From Aquihabitans sp. G128 (GTDB taxonomy: Bacteria > Actinomycetota > Acidimicrobiia > Acidimicrobiales > Iamiaceae), in contig NZ_CP077604.1 in assembly GCF_019048865.1 (NCBI RefSeq), positions 2,790,001-2,854,000 of the forward strand: DNA of 64,000 bases, in the 5' to 3' direction. A program made the translations under genes and the position numbers. A model generated the notes under the pieces. It ran no database searches. It saw only the letters and a program-made list of their open reading frames with translations, and had not been told where the DNA came from. Shown piece by piece: positions 26,737 through 35,905 of this stretch (the stretch's first letter is position 1; each line of letters starts with the position of its first letter).

Positions 26737-28443
26737 TCAGAAGGGGTTGGTGATGGCCCCGGTCTCGGCGCCCTGGACCAGCTTGGCGAACTTGGCCAGC
26801 ACGCCGCTGGTGTAGCGGGGCGGGAGCGGGGCCCAGCCCTCGTGGCGGCGGGCCAGCTCGGCGTCGTCGACCAGCAGGTCGAGCCGGAGGTCGCGGACGT
26901 CGATGAGGATCTGGTCGCCGTCGGCCACGAAGGCGATGGGCCCGCCGTCGGTGGCCTCGGGGGCCACGTGGCCGATGCAGAAGCCCCAGGTGCCGCCGCT
27001 GAAGCGGCCGTCGGTGACGAGCGCGCAGTCGGAGCCGCGCCCGGCGCCCTTCATGGCCCCGGTGATGGCGAGCATCTCGCGCATGCCGGGGCCGCCCTTG
27101 GGGCCCTCGTAGCGGATGACGAGCACGGTGTTGGGCTGGATCTCACCGGCGAGGATGGCGTCCATGGCGGCGTCCTCGCCGTCGAACACGCGGGCGGTGC
27201 CCTCGAAGCGCATCTGGTCCTCGGTGAGGCCGGCCACCTTCACCACCGAGCCCTTGGGCGCCAGCGAGCCGGTGAGCACGTTGATGCCGCCCTCGGCGTG
27301 GATGGGCGCGTCGAGCGGGTGGACCACCACGCCGTCGGGGGCCGGGACCTCGATGGCGGCCAGGTTCTCCGCCATCGTCTTGCCGGTGATGGTGAGGCAG
27401 TCGCCGTGGAGCAGCCCGGCGTCGAGCAGCTCCTTCAGCACGACCGGCACGCCGCCCACGCGGTCGAGGTCGCTCATGTGGAACTTCCCGCCCGGCTTCA
27501 TGTCGGCGATGTGCGGGACCTTGGCGGCGATGCGGTTGAAGTCCTCGAGGTGCAGCTCGACGCCGGCCTCGTTGGCGATGGCCAGCAGGTGCAGCACGGC
27601 GTTGGTGGAGCCGCCGAGGGCCGAGGTGACGGCGATGGCGTTCTCGAACGCCTCCTTGGTGAGGATCTGCCGGGCGGTGATGCCCCGGCGCAGCTGCTCG
27701 ACCACGGCCTCGCCGGCGCGCTGGGCGTCGAGCTCGCGGCGGCCGTCGATGGCCGGGGGCGAGGCCGAGCCGGGGATGCTCATCCCGAGCGCCTCGCCGA
27801 TGGAGCTCATGGTGTTGGCGGTGAACATGCCGCCGCAGGCGCCCTCGCCGGGGCAGGCGGTGCGCTCGATCTCGAGCAGCTCGGCGTCGTCGATGGTGCC
27901 GACGGCGTGGGCGCCGACGGCCTCGAACACCGACGTGATGTCGGTGGCCTGGCCGCGGTGCTCCCCCGGCATGATCGAGCCGTTGTAGACGAGCGCCGAG
28001 GCGAGGTCGAGGCGGGCCGCCGCCATGAGCATGGCCGGCATGCTCTTGTCGCAGCCGGCCAGGCCCACGAAGCCGTCGAGGCGCTCGCCGAACACCACGG
28101 TCTCCACGGAGTCGGTGATGACCTCACGGCTCACCAGCGAGGCCCGCATGCCCTCGTGGCCCATGGAGATGCCGTCAGAGACGGTGATGGTGCCGAACTC
28201 GAGGGGGTAGCCGCCGGCCTCGTGCACGCCGTGCTTGGTGTGCTCGGCCAGCCTCCGCAACGTCATGTTGCAGGGGGTGATCTCGTTCCAGGCCGACGCG
28301 ATGCCGATCTGGGGCTTGGTGAAGTCGCCCTCACCCATGCCCACGGCCCGCAGCATCGCCCGAGCCGCTGCCGCCTTGGGACCGTCGGTGACGTCCCGGC
28401 TGCGGGGCTTCAGGTCGACGGGGGTCTCGGCGTCTCCGGTCAT
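26737..28443 (-). CDS. ilvD: Dihydroxy-acid dehydratase
   Basis: The third enzyme of branched-chain amino acid synthesis, converting 2,3-dihydroxy-isovalerate and its methyl homologue to 2-keto acids. Length 568 residues is standard. The iron-sulfur cysteines are recognisable in [15 protein letters not shown] and [17 protein letters not shown], and the family motif [13 protein letters not shown] is intact. Near the C terminus, [10 protein letters not shown] is the second IlvD signature. Start ATG at 28443; an upstream in-frame ATG at 28485 is less likely, since the [15 protein letters not shown] lead is the usual N terminus. No other ilv genes are nearby. Confidence 0.96.
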   Translation of the reverse strand: MTGDAETPVDLKPRSRDVTDGPKAAAARAMLRAVGMGEGDFTKPQIGIASAWNEITPCNMTLRRLAEHTKHGVHEAGGYPLEFGTITVSDGISMGHEGMRASLVSREVITDSVETVVFGERLDGFVGLAGCDKSMPAMLMAAARLDLASALVYNGSIMPGEHRGQATDITSVFEAVGAHAVGTIDDAELLEIERTACPGEGACGGMFTANTMSSIGEALGMSIPGSASPPAIDGRRELDAQRAGEAVVEQLRRGITARQILTKEAFENAIAVTSALGGSTNAVLHLLAIANEAGVELHLEDFNRIAAKVPHIADMKPGGKFHMSDLDRVGGVPVVLKELLDAGLLHGDCLTITGKTMAENLAAIEVPAPDGVVVHPLDAPIHAEGGINVLTGSLAPKGSVVKVAGLTEDQMRFEGTARVFDGEDAAMDAILAGEIQPNTVLVIRYEGPKGGPGMREMLAITGAMKGAGRGSDCALVTDGRFSGGTWGFCIGHVAPEATDGGPIAFVADGDQILIDVRDLRLDLLVDDAELARRHEGWAPLPPRYTSGVLAKFAKLVQGAETGAITNPF

Positions 28444-28494
28444 GGGGCCGAAGCTACCGCCGTGGCTCGCACGGTTCGAAGCCACAGGGGCTTC

Positions 28495-28580
28495 GGGCGT
28501 GGCGAGCCACGCCCGGGCGCCGGCGACGAGAGGTCCCGGCGCCGACGATCGCCGACGCCTCCCTCCGTCGCCGGCGATCG
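28495..28580. terminator. Two G+C-rich hairpins between tatA and ilvD
   Basis: The first hairpin has 9-bp arms, GGGCGTGGC (28495-28503) and GCCACGCCC (28506-28514). The second has 9-bp arms, CGATCGCCG (28546-28554) and CGGCGATCG (28572-28580). They follow the tatA stop on the minus strand and probably end its transcript before ilvD, though no U-tract is present. Confidence 0.45.
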
Positions 28581-28593
28581 CCGGGGGGTGAGC

Positions 28594-28833
28594 TCAGTCC
28601 TTCGGGGACGTCTCGACGACGACGGTCTCGGTGACCGTGGCCTTCGGGGTGCCGGCGGCGTCGGTGACGACGGCCTTGTGGACCGTCGTCTCGGCGCCTT
28701 CTTCCGATCCCTTCTTGAACTCGCGTTGGGCGTCACCGAGCGAGCGGGCCAGCTTGGGGAGCTTGGCTCCACCGAAGACGACCAGCACGAGTACGAGGAC
28801 GATGAGTAGTTCGGGTGCTCCAAGACCTGCCAT
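28594..28833 (-). CDS. tatA: Sec-independent protein translocase subunit TatA
   Basis: A 79-residue Tat component that forms the pore through which folded proteins with twin-arginine signals cross the membrane. One N-terminal helix (ELLIVLVLVLVVFGGAKLPKLARSLGD) contains the invariant FGxxKLPxL hinge and is followed by an amphipathic helix. The tail is short, charged and Val/Thr-rich, as usual for actinobacterial TatA. Start ATG at 28833. No tatB or tatC is adjacent. An exported dioxygenase with a twin-arginine signal is encoded at 59972-60886. Confidence 0.92.
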   Translation of the reverse strand: MAGLGAPELLIVLVLVLVVFGGAKLPKLARSLGDAQREFKKGSEEGAETTVHKAVVTDAAGTPKATVTETVVVETSPKD

Positions 28834-29005
28834 GGCAAGTGTTCGGTGCCACCCCCCGATCTGGATGGGTCCTCGTCGTCGAGGCAGGTATTTGCACGGC
28901 CACTGCGGGTTGTTTCCGACGGGGGATGTAGGTTGGCGGGCGCTCGGGGGAGGGGTTCGCCCGAGGGTCACCGGCCCACCGGCCGCCTACGCACAGGGGT
29001 TCCAC

Positions 29006-30353
29006 ATGACCGACACCATCGACGCTGCGACCAAGGGCGACGACGTCCTCGACGAGCTGCACGCCTGGCTCGAGGACAACTGGGACCCGGACCTCACCGT
29101 GGCCGCCTGGTGGGAGCGCCTGGGCCTGGCCGGCTGGGCGGCGCCCACCCTGCCCACCAACGCCTACGGCCGCGGCGTGGCCCGCAGCATCGCCGTGCAG
29201 ATCGGCAACGAGATCAACGCGTTCGGCGCCCTCGGCGCTCCGGCCGGCCTGGGGCTGCTGCTCGCCGCGCCCACCATCGCCGACCACGGCTCGCAGGAGC
29301 AGATCGACACCTACGTGCGCGACATCGTCACCGGCCAGAAGGCGTGGTGCCAGCTCTTCAGCGAGCCCGGCGCCGGCTCGGACCTCGCCGGCCTCACCTG
29401 CAAGGCCACCAAGGACGGCGACGAGTGGATCGTCGACGGCCAGAAGGTGTGGACCTCGCTGGGCCAGACGGCCGACCTCGGCATGTTGATCGCCCGCACC
29501 GCCCCGGACGCCCCCAAGCACCAGGGCATCACCTACTTCGCCATCGACATGCACCAGCCCGGCGTCGAGGTCCGTCCCCTGCGGGAGATGACGGGCCACG
29601 CCATGTTCAACGAGACGTTCCTCACCGAGGCCCGCGTCCCGGACGCCGCCATCATCGGCGACCGCAACAACGGCTGGGCCGTGGCCAACTCCACCCTCGG
29701 CCACGAGCGCTCCGGCCTCGGCTCGGGCGGCGGCTCCGGCGGCGCCGGCGCGGCCACCCCCGGCACCATCGCCGGCAACCTCGAAGCGCCGGGCCGGCGA
29801 CTTCGCCCCCAAGGCCTCGCCCCGCAACGCGGCGGGTGACGGCCAGGGCGACGCTGCCAAGAAGCCCCGCGGCCGGGCCGGCATGGGCGGGCTCTACACC
29901 GGGCTGGCCAAGGGCAACGGCACCATCAGCGACCCCGTCATCCGCCAGGGCCTGGCCCAGCTCCACACCCTCACCGAGATCGGGCGCTACAACGCCGAGC
30001 GGCTCAAGGCCACCCGCGCCGCGGGCGGCGACATCCCCGGCATGGCCAACATCTCCAAGCTGTCCATGAGCAACATCGTCCGCCTGCAGCGCGAGCTCGG
30101 GCTGGGCATCGTCGGCGCTCAGGGCATGCTCCACGCCTACGAGCCCGAGGCCCAGAAGGTGCTCGACGAGGCCACCGGCAACCCGTTCCTGAACGCCGTC
30201 ACCACCACCGCGCTCTACGCCCAGGCCCCGCCGATCTACGGCGGCACCGACCAGATCCAGCGCAACATCATCGGCGAGCGCGTGCTCGGGCTGCCCAAGG
30301 AGCCCGGCAACGACAAGAACGTGCCGTTCTCCGAGCTGCCCAAGAACGCCTGA
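29006..30353 (+). CDS. Acyl-CoA dehydrogenase (frameshifted)
   Basis: A flavoprotein of about 449 residues introducing an alpha,beta double bond into an acyl-CoA and passing electrons to ETF. The first half has the N-terminal helical domain and the FSEPGAGSDLAGL signature plus VDGQKVWTS. The second half has the C-terminal helical domain, ending in IYGGTDQIQRNIIGERVLGLP. The frame shifts by one base around 29783-29793, after TIAGNLE. Both sides are intact, so a sequence error is likely. An inserted Ser/Ala/Lys-rich loop (SPRNAAGDGQGDAAKKPRGR) beyond the break is unusual for the family. Confidence 0.88.
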
Positions 30354-30365
30354 GCGCTCGCGGCG

Positions 30366-30734
30366 CTAGGCCGCCTCGGCGGCCTGCTTGCGGACCTTCA
30401 GGGCCCACGCCACCAGCGGCACCTGCAGGGGCAGCCGGGCGTAGGTGACCACGCGCTCGGCGCCGGGCTTGGCGTCGAGCGCGCCCTGGATGTTGGCGGG
30501 GAACACCCCGACGAACAGCGCAGCGGCCGCGGTGGCGCCCAGGCGGCGGGTCGACGGCTTGGCCACCGCCGCGGCCACGGCCAGCTCGGCCACGCCGCTG
30601 GCGTAGGTCCAGAAGCGCGGGTTGGGCAGCGCCTTGGGCACGATGGCGTCGAAGAAGCCGGGGGTCACGAAGTGCATGACCCCCGCGCCGGCGAGGAGGC
30701 CGGTGAGGGCCTGGGCAGAGGTGGGACGGGCCAT
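30366..30734 (-). CDS. DoxX-like small membrane protein
   Basis: A 122-residue protein with about four hydrophobic segments (ALTGLLAGAGVMHFVTP, GVAELAVAAAVA, LGATAAAALFVGVFPAN and LPLQVPLVAWALKV). The MHFVTPGFFDAIVPKALPNP stretch after the first segment is the conserved loop of the DoxX-like family of small membrane proteins. These are often associated with oxidoreductase or thiol stress functions, but no firm activity is known. It is convergent with the acyl-CoA dehydrogenase and stands alone. Confidence 0.7.
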   Translation of the reverse strand: MARPTSAQALTGLLAGAGVMHFVTPGFFDAIVPKALPNPRFWTYASGVAELAVAAAVAKPSTRRLGATAAAALFVGVFPANIQGALDAKPGAERVVTYARLPLQVPLVAWALKVRKQAAEAA

Positions 30735-30804
30735 GGGGTGTTCCTCGAGATGGGGTGGGCGGGGAGCCGGCCACCACTCTGGCCGATGGCGGGGCGGCCG
30801 GCGT

Positions 30805-32442
30805 TCAGGTCCGGTCGGCGAAGAGCCGGCGGGCCCGGGGGTAGTCGGCCTTGCCGTTGGGCGCCCGCGGCACCTCGTCGACCAGGACCAGGTCCCGGGG
30901 CAGCTTGTAGGACGAGAGGTGGTCTCGGAGCGAGTCGATGATCGCCGCGCCGCCCCCGTCGAGCGCCGAGGGGTGGATGCCCGGCGCCATCGACGCCACC
31001 GCCACCACCCGCTGGCCGAACCGCTCGTCGTCGACGCCGAAGACCAGGCTGTCCTCCACCGCCGGGTGGCGCTTCAGCGCCTCCTCGACCTCCTCGGGGA
31101 ACACCTTCTCGCCGCCGGTGTTGATGCACTGCGACCCCCGGCCGAGCAGGGTCAGCGAGCCGTCGGCCTCCACCGTCGCCCAGTCGCCGGGGAACGAGTA
31201 CCGGACGCCGTCGATGTCGCGGAAGGTCTTGTCGGTCTTGGCCGCGTCGTGGAAGTAGCCGACCGGGATGGCGCCCGGGACCCCGACCATGCCGCCCTCG
31301 CCGGAGCCGGCCGCCACCTCGCGGTCGCCGTCGGCGAACACCTTCACGCCCACGCCCGGCGAGAAGCGGCCGGTGACGGCGGGGACGTCCTTGGACGAGA
31401 GGGCGGTGCCCATCGTCCCCTCGGTGGCGGCGATGAAGTCGAGCACCAGCACCGTCGGCAGGTGCTCGCAGAGCCCGGCCTTGACCTCGGTCGAGAACAT
31501 GGCGCCGGACGAGAGGATGATCAGCAGCGACGACAGGTCCCGCTCGCGCCCGGCGGCAGCCGCCTCGTCGAGGCCGCGGCGCAGCGGACGGGCGAACGGG
31601 TCGCCCACGATGGTGAGGCTGAGCACGCGCTCGCGCTCGACGAGGTCCCAGACCTCGTCGACGTCGAGGCCGCGACCGGCCAACAGCACGATGGTGCCGC
31701 CGAAGGTGAGCGAGGGGAAGGTGCCGATGCTCAGGCCGGTGGCGTGCATCAGCGGGCAGGCCGGCAGGCCGACCAGGCGGCGGTCGCTGTCGGCGAAGCG
31801 GCGGGCGAAGGCGGCGACGTCGGCCGGGTCGGTGACGGGCGCCTCGCCCACGATCGGCGGCGCCGAGCTCAGGATGGCGTCGACGCCGGGCCCGATGCGC
31901 GACATCACGCCCTTGGGCATGCCGGTGGTGCCGCCCGTGTAGGTCATGGTGATGTCGTCCGGGCTGCGCTCGATGCGCAGCGCCGGCTCGTGGCCGACCA
32001 GCACGTCGTCGTAGGCCACGGCGCCGTCGACCAGCGGGCTGCCGTCGTCGTCGACCTGGACCCACAGCCGCACCCGGCTCGCCCGCTCGCGGACCCGGGC
32101 CACGCGGTCGGCGAGGCTGGCGTGGAACACCAGCACCTCCGCCTCGGAGTCCTCCAAGAGGTAGAGCAGCTCGTCGTCGAGGTACCGGTAGTTCACGTTG
32201 ACCGGCACGGCCCGCACCTTCAGGGCGGCGAAGTAGGTCTCCAGGTACTCCGAGGAGTTGTAGAGGTACTCCGCCACCTTCGCTCCCGGCGCGAGGCCGG
32301 CGGCCACGAACGCGCCGGCCAGGCGGGCGGCCCGGTCCTCGAGGTCGCGCCAGGTCCGCCGGAGCTCGCCCTGCACCACCGCCACCTCGTCGGGGACGAC
32401 GTCGGCGACCGATTCCCACACCGTGGCGAAGTGGCGTTCCAT
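30805..32442 (-). CDS. Acyl-CoA synthetase (AMP-forming)
   Basis: A 545-residue ANL-superfamily ligase, in the same superfamily as the one at 6381-8144 but clearly a different paralogue. The AMP-binding loop reads MTYTGGTTGMPKG, A8 is GRGSQCINTGGEKVFPEEVE and the A10 lysine is in PRAPNGKADYPRA. The NVNYRYLDDEL segment near residue 80 is typical of mycobacterial-type FadD enzymes acting on long-chain or steroid side-chain acids. Start ATG at 32442. It could supply acyl-CoA to beta-oxidation with the nearby dehydrogenase, or for lipid synthesis; the substrate is unknown. Confidence 0.88.
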   Translation of the reverse strand: MERHFATVWESVADVVPDEVAVVQGELRRTWRDLEDRAARLAGAFVAAGLAPGAKVAEYLYNSSEYLETYFAALKVRAVPVNVNYRYLDDELLYLLEDSEAEVLVFHASLADRVARVRERASRVRLWVQVDDDGSPLVDGAVAYDDVLVGHEPALRIERSPDDITMTYTGGTTGMPKGVMSRIGPGVDAILSSAPPIVGEAPVTDPADVAAFARRFADSDRRLVGLPACPLMHATGLSIGTFPSLTFGGTIVLLAGRGLDVDEVWDLVERERVLSLTIVGDPFARPLRRGLDEAAAAGRERDLSSLLIILSSGAMFSTEVKAGLCEHLPTVLVLDFIAATEGTMGTALSSKDVPAVTGRFSPGVGVKVFADGDREVAAGSGEGGMVGVPGAIPVGYFHDAAKTDKTFRDIDGVRYSFPGDWATVEADGSLTLLGRGSQCINTGGEKVFPEEVEEALKRHPAVEDSLVFGVDDERFGQRVVAVASMAPGIHPSALDGGGAAIIDSLRDHLSSYKLPRDLVLVDEVPRAPNGKADYPRARRLFADRT

Positions 32443-32506
32443 CTGCCGGACGGTACGCGCCCGCTCCCCCGCCCGCTCGTCGTGGGGGCGCCGGCCCGGA
32501 AGGCGG

Positions 32507-35254
32507 TCAGGGCAGCTGCTGGACGACGCGTTCGAAGAGGGCGGCGGTCTGCTCGGCCAAGGGGGCCCAGTCGAGGTCGAGCTTGCGCTGGGCGGCGGCG
32601 GCGGTGGCGGTGGCCAGCTGGTCGGGGGTGAGGGCGTCGATGGCGGCGGTGATGCTCTCGGCGGTCTGGCCGACGGGGATGCCGGCGAGGCCGAGGTGCT
32701 CCACCAGGTAGCCCCAGTCCGAACGCAGGGCCGGGATGGCGACGCCGACCGCGTCGGCGGCGGCGCCGGTGGCGAGCATCTCGCCCTCGGCGTCGAACAC
32801 CAGGGCGAGGACGTCGCAGGCAGCGAGGCGGGTGGCGTAGACGTTGCGCTCGACCGAGCGGTAGCGCTCGGCGATGGCGATGCGGGGATCGTCGGGCACG
32901 ACCTCGTCGCCCTTCAGCGACCAGCACACCAGCTCGATGTCGTCTCGGCCGCTGGCGGCCACCGCATCGAGCACCTCCTGCACGCGCTTCTCGGCGCGGG
33001 GCGCGCCGACGATGCCGATGCGCAGCCCACCCGGCGGCAGGGCGCGCAGCCCGAGCCAGGACTCGGCGTCGGCCCGGGCGGGGAGCCCGGCCCGCTCCCA
33101 CATGCGGCCGAAGTGCCCGTGGGGGATGACCTCGTGGCGGGCGTCGGGACGGAACGCGTAGCGGGCCCGGATGCGGCCCTCGCCCCAGGCGCTGTGGTGG
33201 ATGACGCCGTCGGCGGCCTCGGCCCACGCCGCGTAGATGGGGTCGAACACCTCGGCCCGCTTCTCGTGCGGGGTCAGGTTGTGGGCGGTCCACACCACCG
33301 GGATGCCGTGGTCGGCCAGCTCCGCGATGATCGCCCGGTGGGCGGCGAGGTCGTCGAAGGCCAGCCACTCGGGCCAGTGCAGGTGCAGCAGGTCGAGGTG
33401 CCGGAAGCCCGGGTCGGGCACCGCTTCCCAGCCCACCGGCGACGGGCGGCCCACCACCCGGTCCTTGATCGGGCCGTAGAGCGAGCGGTCGTAGTGGTGG
33501 CCGTGGGCGGTGGAGCCCACGCGCAGCAGCGGCGTGACGCGGGCCGAGTAGCGCAGCTCGGTGGCGGGCTCGAGGTCGAGCTGGTGCACCCGCTGGATCT
33601 CCGACCACGAGCTGCGCCACTCCGACAGGCCGCCGACGTCGACGACGGTGGCCAGATGGCCGGTCGTCCCCGTGGTGCTGGTGGTGCTGGTGGTGCTGGT
33701 GGTGCTGGTGGTGCTGCCGCCGTCGACCTCCCACTCGACCCGGAGCGGGCGGTCGGCCACCTCGCCGATGGCCAGGCTGACGGCCTTGGGCGGGCGCTCG
33801 AAGGTGAGGTGGTCGCGCAGCACGAGGGAGCGGCCCTCGACCGACAGCTCGGCGGTGCGGGTGCCGTTCAGGTTCGGGCCGGGGTCGTCGCCGTCGAGGC
33901 CGCGGCCCGACACCGGAAGGCTGTCCCAGTGGGCGGTCACCCGCCGCCCGTCGGCGTCGTGATCGACGCTCGCCGGCAGGCCGGCGGCGGTGTAGCGCTT
34001 CAGGCCGTGGACCACGAGCGGCGTCCACGTCGGCAGGTCGCGGTCGACCGGCACCTCGAAGGTGCCGGGCTGGAACGGTGCCGGCAGGTAGTGGCTGCGG
34101 CTGGTGCCCACGAAGGGCACGACGAGGTCGATGCCCGGGCTGCGGTGGGCCCAGGCGCCGGCGGGGCGGGCGTCCTCGAACGGGAGCCAGCGGTCCTGGG
34201 CGGGGTAGGCGTCGGCCGCAGACGCGGCCTCGAGGCCGGGCTCGACGGTGGCCAGCGCACCGGCCGCCCAGGCGATCTTGCCGAGCAAGTCGTAGGTCAG
34301 CTGCAGCCGACGCTCGGGGCCGCGGTAGGAGTCCTGCGCCCGGTGGGCGTGGGCGCGGCTCACGCCGTCGGCGTCGAAGCCGGCCACCAGCGTCTCGGCG
34401 GCATCTGCGGCACGGCGCAGCCAGACGGCGTCGCGCTCGCGGACGCGGCCGGTGGGCGGGTCGTTGGTGAGGGCGTAGGCGGCCAGCTCCAGGGTGAGGG
34501 CGGCGGCGAGGTCGCCGGTGGAACGGCCCCACGGCACCGCCGAGCCGTCACGGCTGCCCACGGCCAGCACCAGGTCCAGCGCCTTGGCGATGCCGTCGCG
34601 CCACACCGGGCCGATCCGATCGGCCAGGGGCTCGGTGAACAGCCAGACGTCGGCCGTGTAGATGTCGTAGCGGCCGATGCGGTCGTTGGAGTCGTCCAGC
34701 GTGCCGAGCGGGTTGCCACCCAGAACGCGGCCCACGCGGGCCACGAGGTCGTCGAGCCGGGACTGGTCGGCCACCAGGCCCAGGCGCACCCGACCCAGCT
34801 CGCAGCGCGACAGCACCCCGGCGTAGTTGCGGGGCAGCACCTTGGCGTCGAGCAGCTCCAGCCAGTCGGAGCTGTCGACGGCGAGGGCCACCTCGGCCCG
34901 CTGCTCGTCGGAGAGCCCGGCGAGCAGGGGGTTGCCCTCGAAGGGGCCTCGGCGCAGGAGCGTCTCGGCGATGCGGTACGAGAAGAAGGTGTGGGTGTCG
35001 GCGCCGACCACCTCGCCCAGCAGGCGGTTCAGGATGACGTCGACGGGCTCGCCGGCCACCTGGGTGACGCCGGCCTCGGCCAGGTGGTGGAGCGTGAAGC
35101 AGACGTCGGCCCGCACGTCGGCGCCCACGAGGTGGCCGGCGAACGTGCGGGGGATGCTCCAGCCCGGCAGGTGGGCCCGCTCCCCCGCCTCCAGGGTCTC
35201 GACCGTGAACGCCAACAGCCGCTCCGCCAGGTCCCCCGCCGTGGTGGCGCTCAC
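32507..35254 (-). CDS. Large two-part protein: helical domain plus GT-B glycosyltransferase
   Basis: A 915-residue protein. The first 400 residues look like an alpha/alpha-toroid of the kind found in heparinase/DUF2264-like proteins. A beta-rich middle follows, broken by a Ser-Thr-Thr repeat (33672-33716). The last 370 residues resemble a GT-B glycosyltransferase (HLDLLHLHWPEWL, VVWTAHNLTPHEK, then a Rossmann-like IGIVGAPRAEKRVQEVLDAV). No acceptor or sugar can be assigned. Start ATG at 35254. The protein has no signal peptide. It could be a multidomain enzyme for a cell-surface glycan, but that is inference. Confidence 0.6.
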   Translation of the reverse strand: MSATTAGDLAERLLAFTVETLEAGERAHLPGWSIPRTFAGHLVGADVRADVCFTLHHLAEAGVTQVAGEPVDVILNRLLGEVVGADTHTFFSYRIAETLLRRGPFEGNPLLAGLSDEQRAEVALAVDSSDWLELLDAKVLPRNYAGVLSRCELGRVRLGLVADQSRLDDLVARVGRVLGGNPLGTLDDSNDRIGRYDIYTADVWLFTEPLADRIGPVWRDGIAKALDLVLAVGSRDGSAVPWGRSTGDLAAALTLELAAYALTNDPPTGRVRERDAVWLRRAADAAETLVAGFDADGVSRAHAHRAQDSYRGPERRLQLTYDLLGKIAWAAGALATVEPGLEAASAADAYPAQDRWLPFEDARPAGAWAHRSPGIDLVVPFVGTSRSHYLPAPFQPGTFEVPVDRDLPTWTPLVVHGLKRYTAAGLPASVDHDADGRRVTAHWDSLPVSGRGLDGDDPGPNLNGTRTAELSVEGRSLVLRDHLTFERPPKAVSLAIGEVADRPLRVEWEVDGGSTTSTTSTTSTTSTTGTTGHLATVVDVGGLSEWRSSWSEIQRVHQLDLEPATELRYSARVTPLLRVGSTAHGHHYDRSLYGPIKDRVVGRPSPVGWEAVPDPGFRHLDLLHLHWPEWLAFDDLAAHRAIIAELADHGIPVVWTAHNLTPHEKRAEVFDPIYAAWAEAADGVIHHSAWGEGRIRARYAFRPDARHEVIPHGHFGRMWERAGLPARADAESWLGLRALPPGGLRIGIVGAPRAEKRVQEVLDAVAASGRDDIELVCWSLKGDEVVPDDPRIAIAERYRSVERNVYATRLAACDVLALVFDAEGEMLATGAAADAVGVAIPALRSDWGYLVEHLGLAGIPVGQTAESITAAIDALTPDQLATATAAAAQRKLDLDWAPLAEQTAALFERVVQQLP
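33672..33716. repeat. 9-bp tandem repeat, five units, in coding sequence
   Basis: Five perfect copies of GTGGTGCTG (33672-33716). On the coding (minus) strand they give a Ser-Thr-Thr tripeptide repeat forming a linker inside the large glycosyltransferase. Whole-codon units allow copy-number change without breaking the frame. Confidence 0.9.
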
Positions 35255-35332
35255 GCCGACGTCCCCTGCGCGCCCTGATCGCCGCGGCTGCCGGGGTCGC
35301 TCGTTGCCTGGTTCGCTCCCATCGCCCGGACC

Positions 35333-35704
35333 CTACCGGCACCCCCCGCTGCCGCCGGGGGCGGCGGACGCGACTCGTTGGCGCATGCGTTGGAACGTGG
35401 AGCGGGGCACCCGGCGAGCGCCGTAGGACCCCCGGCCGAGGCGCACGACCCGTCCCCTCGCCACCTCCCACCGCAGGGCATCGGAGATGACCTTCGACGG
35501 GCGACCCGCCAGCACGAAGCCGGCACGGTCCACCACGTCCACGAGCTCCTTCACGGTCGACGGCCCTGCGGCGACGAGGTGCAGCGTCAGCAGGTAGCGC
35601 AGCTCGATCCCGGCGATGACCGTCGCTCCGGCCTCGGACGGATGGAGCACGTCGGCGCTGGGGTGGGACGCGTTGGCGAGGTGGGTGGGGAGTGCGTCGG
35701 CCAT
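35333..35704 (-). CDS. Small protein with a winged-helix-like domain, unknown function
   Basis: A 123-residue protein. After a 35-residue lead, the segment ELRYLLTLHLVAAGPSTVKEL followed by VISDALRWEVARGRVVRLGRGSYG looks like a winged helix (helix-turn-helix, then a basic strand-turn-strand). The C terminus is Arg-rich. It therefore may bind DNA, but I cannot name a family. Start ATG at 35704. It is divergent from the orphan membrane protein at 35906, and a perfect 19-bp inverted repeat lies between their starts. Its codon use seems less G+C-biased than its neighbours. Confidence 0.55.
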   Translation of the reverse strand: MADALPTHLANASHPSADVLHPSEAGATVIAGIELRYLLTLHLVAAGPSTVKELVDVVDRAGFVLAGRPSKVISDALRWEVARGRVVRLGRGSYGARRVPRSTFQRMRQRVASAAPGGSGGCR

Positions 35705-35765
35705 GCTCCAGTCTCTGCCGCCCGAGTGACAGAACGCGAGGACGGCCTGCCACACCATGTCCGTT

Positions 35766-35825
35766 TGCCCACCTCGTAGCGACAGCCAACCCACCGCCGA
35801 TCCAGTTGTCGCTACGAGGTGGGCA
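35766..35825. repeat. Perfect 19-bp inverted repeat with 22-base spacer
   Basis: TGCCCACCTCGTAGCGACA (35766-35784) is exactly mirrored at 35807-35825. The pair lies in the 201-bp gap between two divergent orphan genes. It could be an operator for the adjacent winged-helix protein, a cruciform/hairpin element, or the ends of a tiny mobile remnant. No target-site duplication is visible. Confidence 0.85.
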
Positions 35826-35905
35826 GCTGAGATCCGCCACCCTTGCGTCGTCATCAGTAGCGGCCAGCTGGTTCCTCGAAAGGTGCGGGTGAGGACGGGC
35901 GACGG

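Noticed and set aside
35766..35825. Insertion sequence ends
   Set aside because: No transposase lies between or beside the arms, the spacer is only 22 bases and no target duplication is visible. It is kept as an unexplained inverted repeat.
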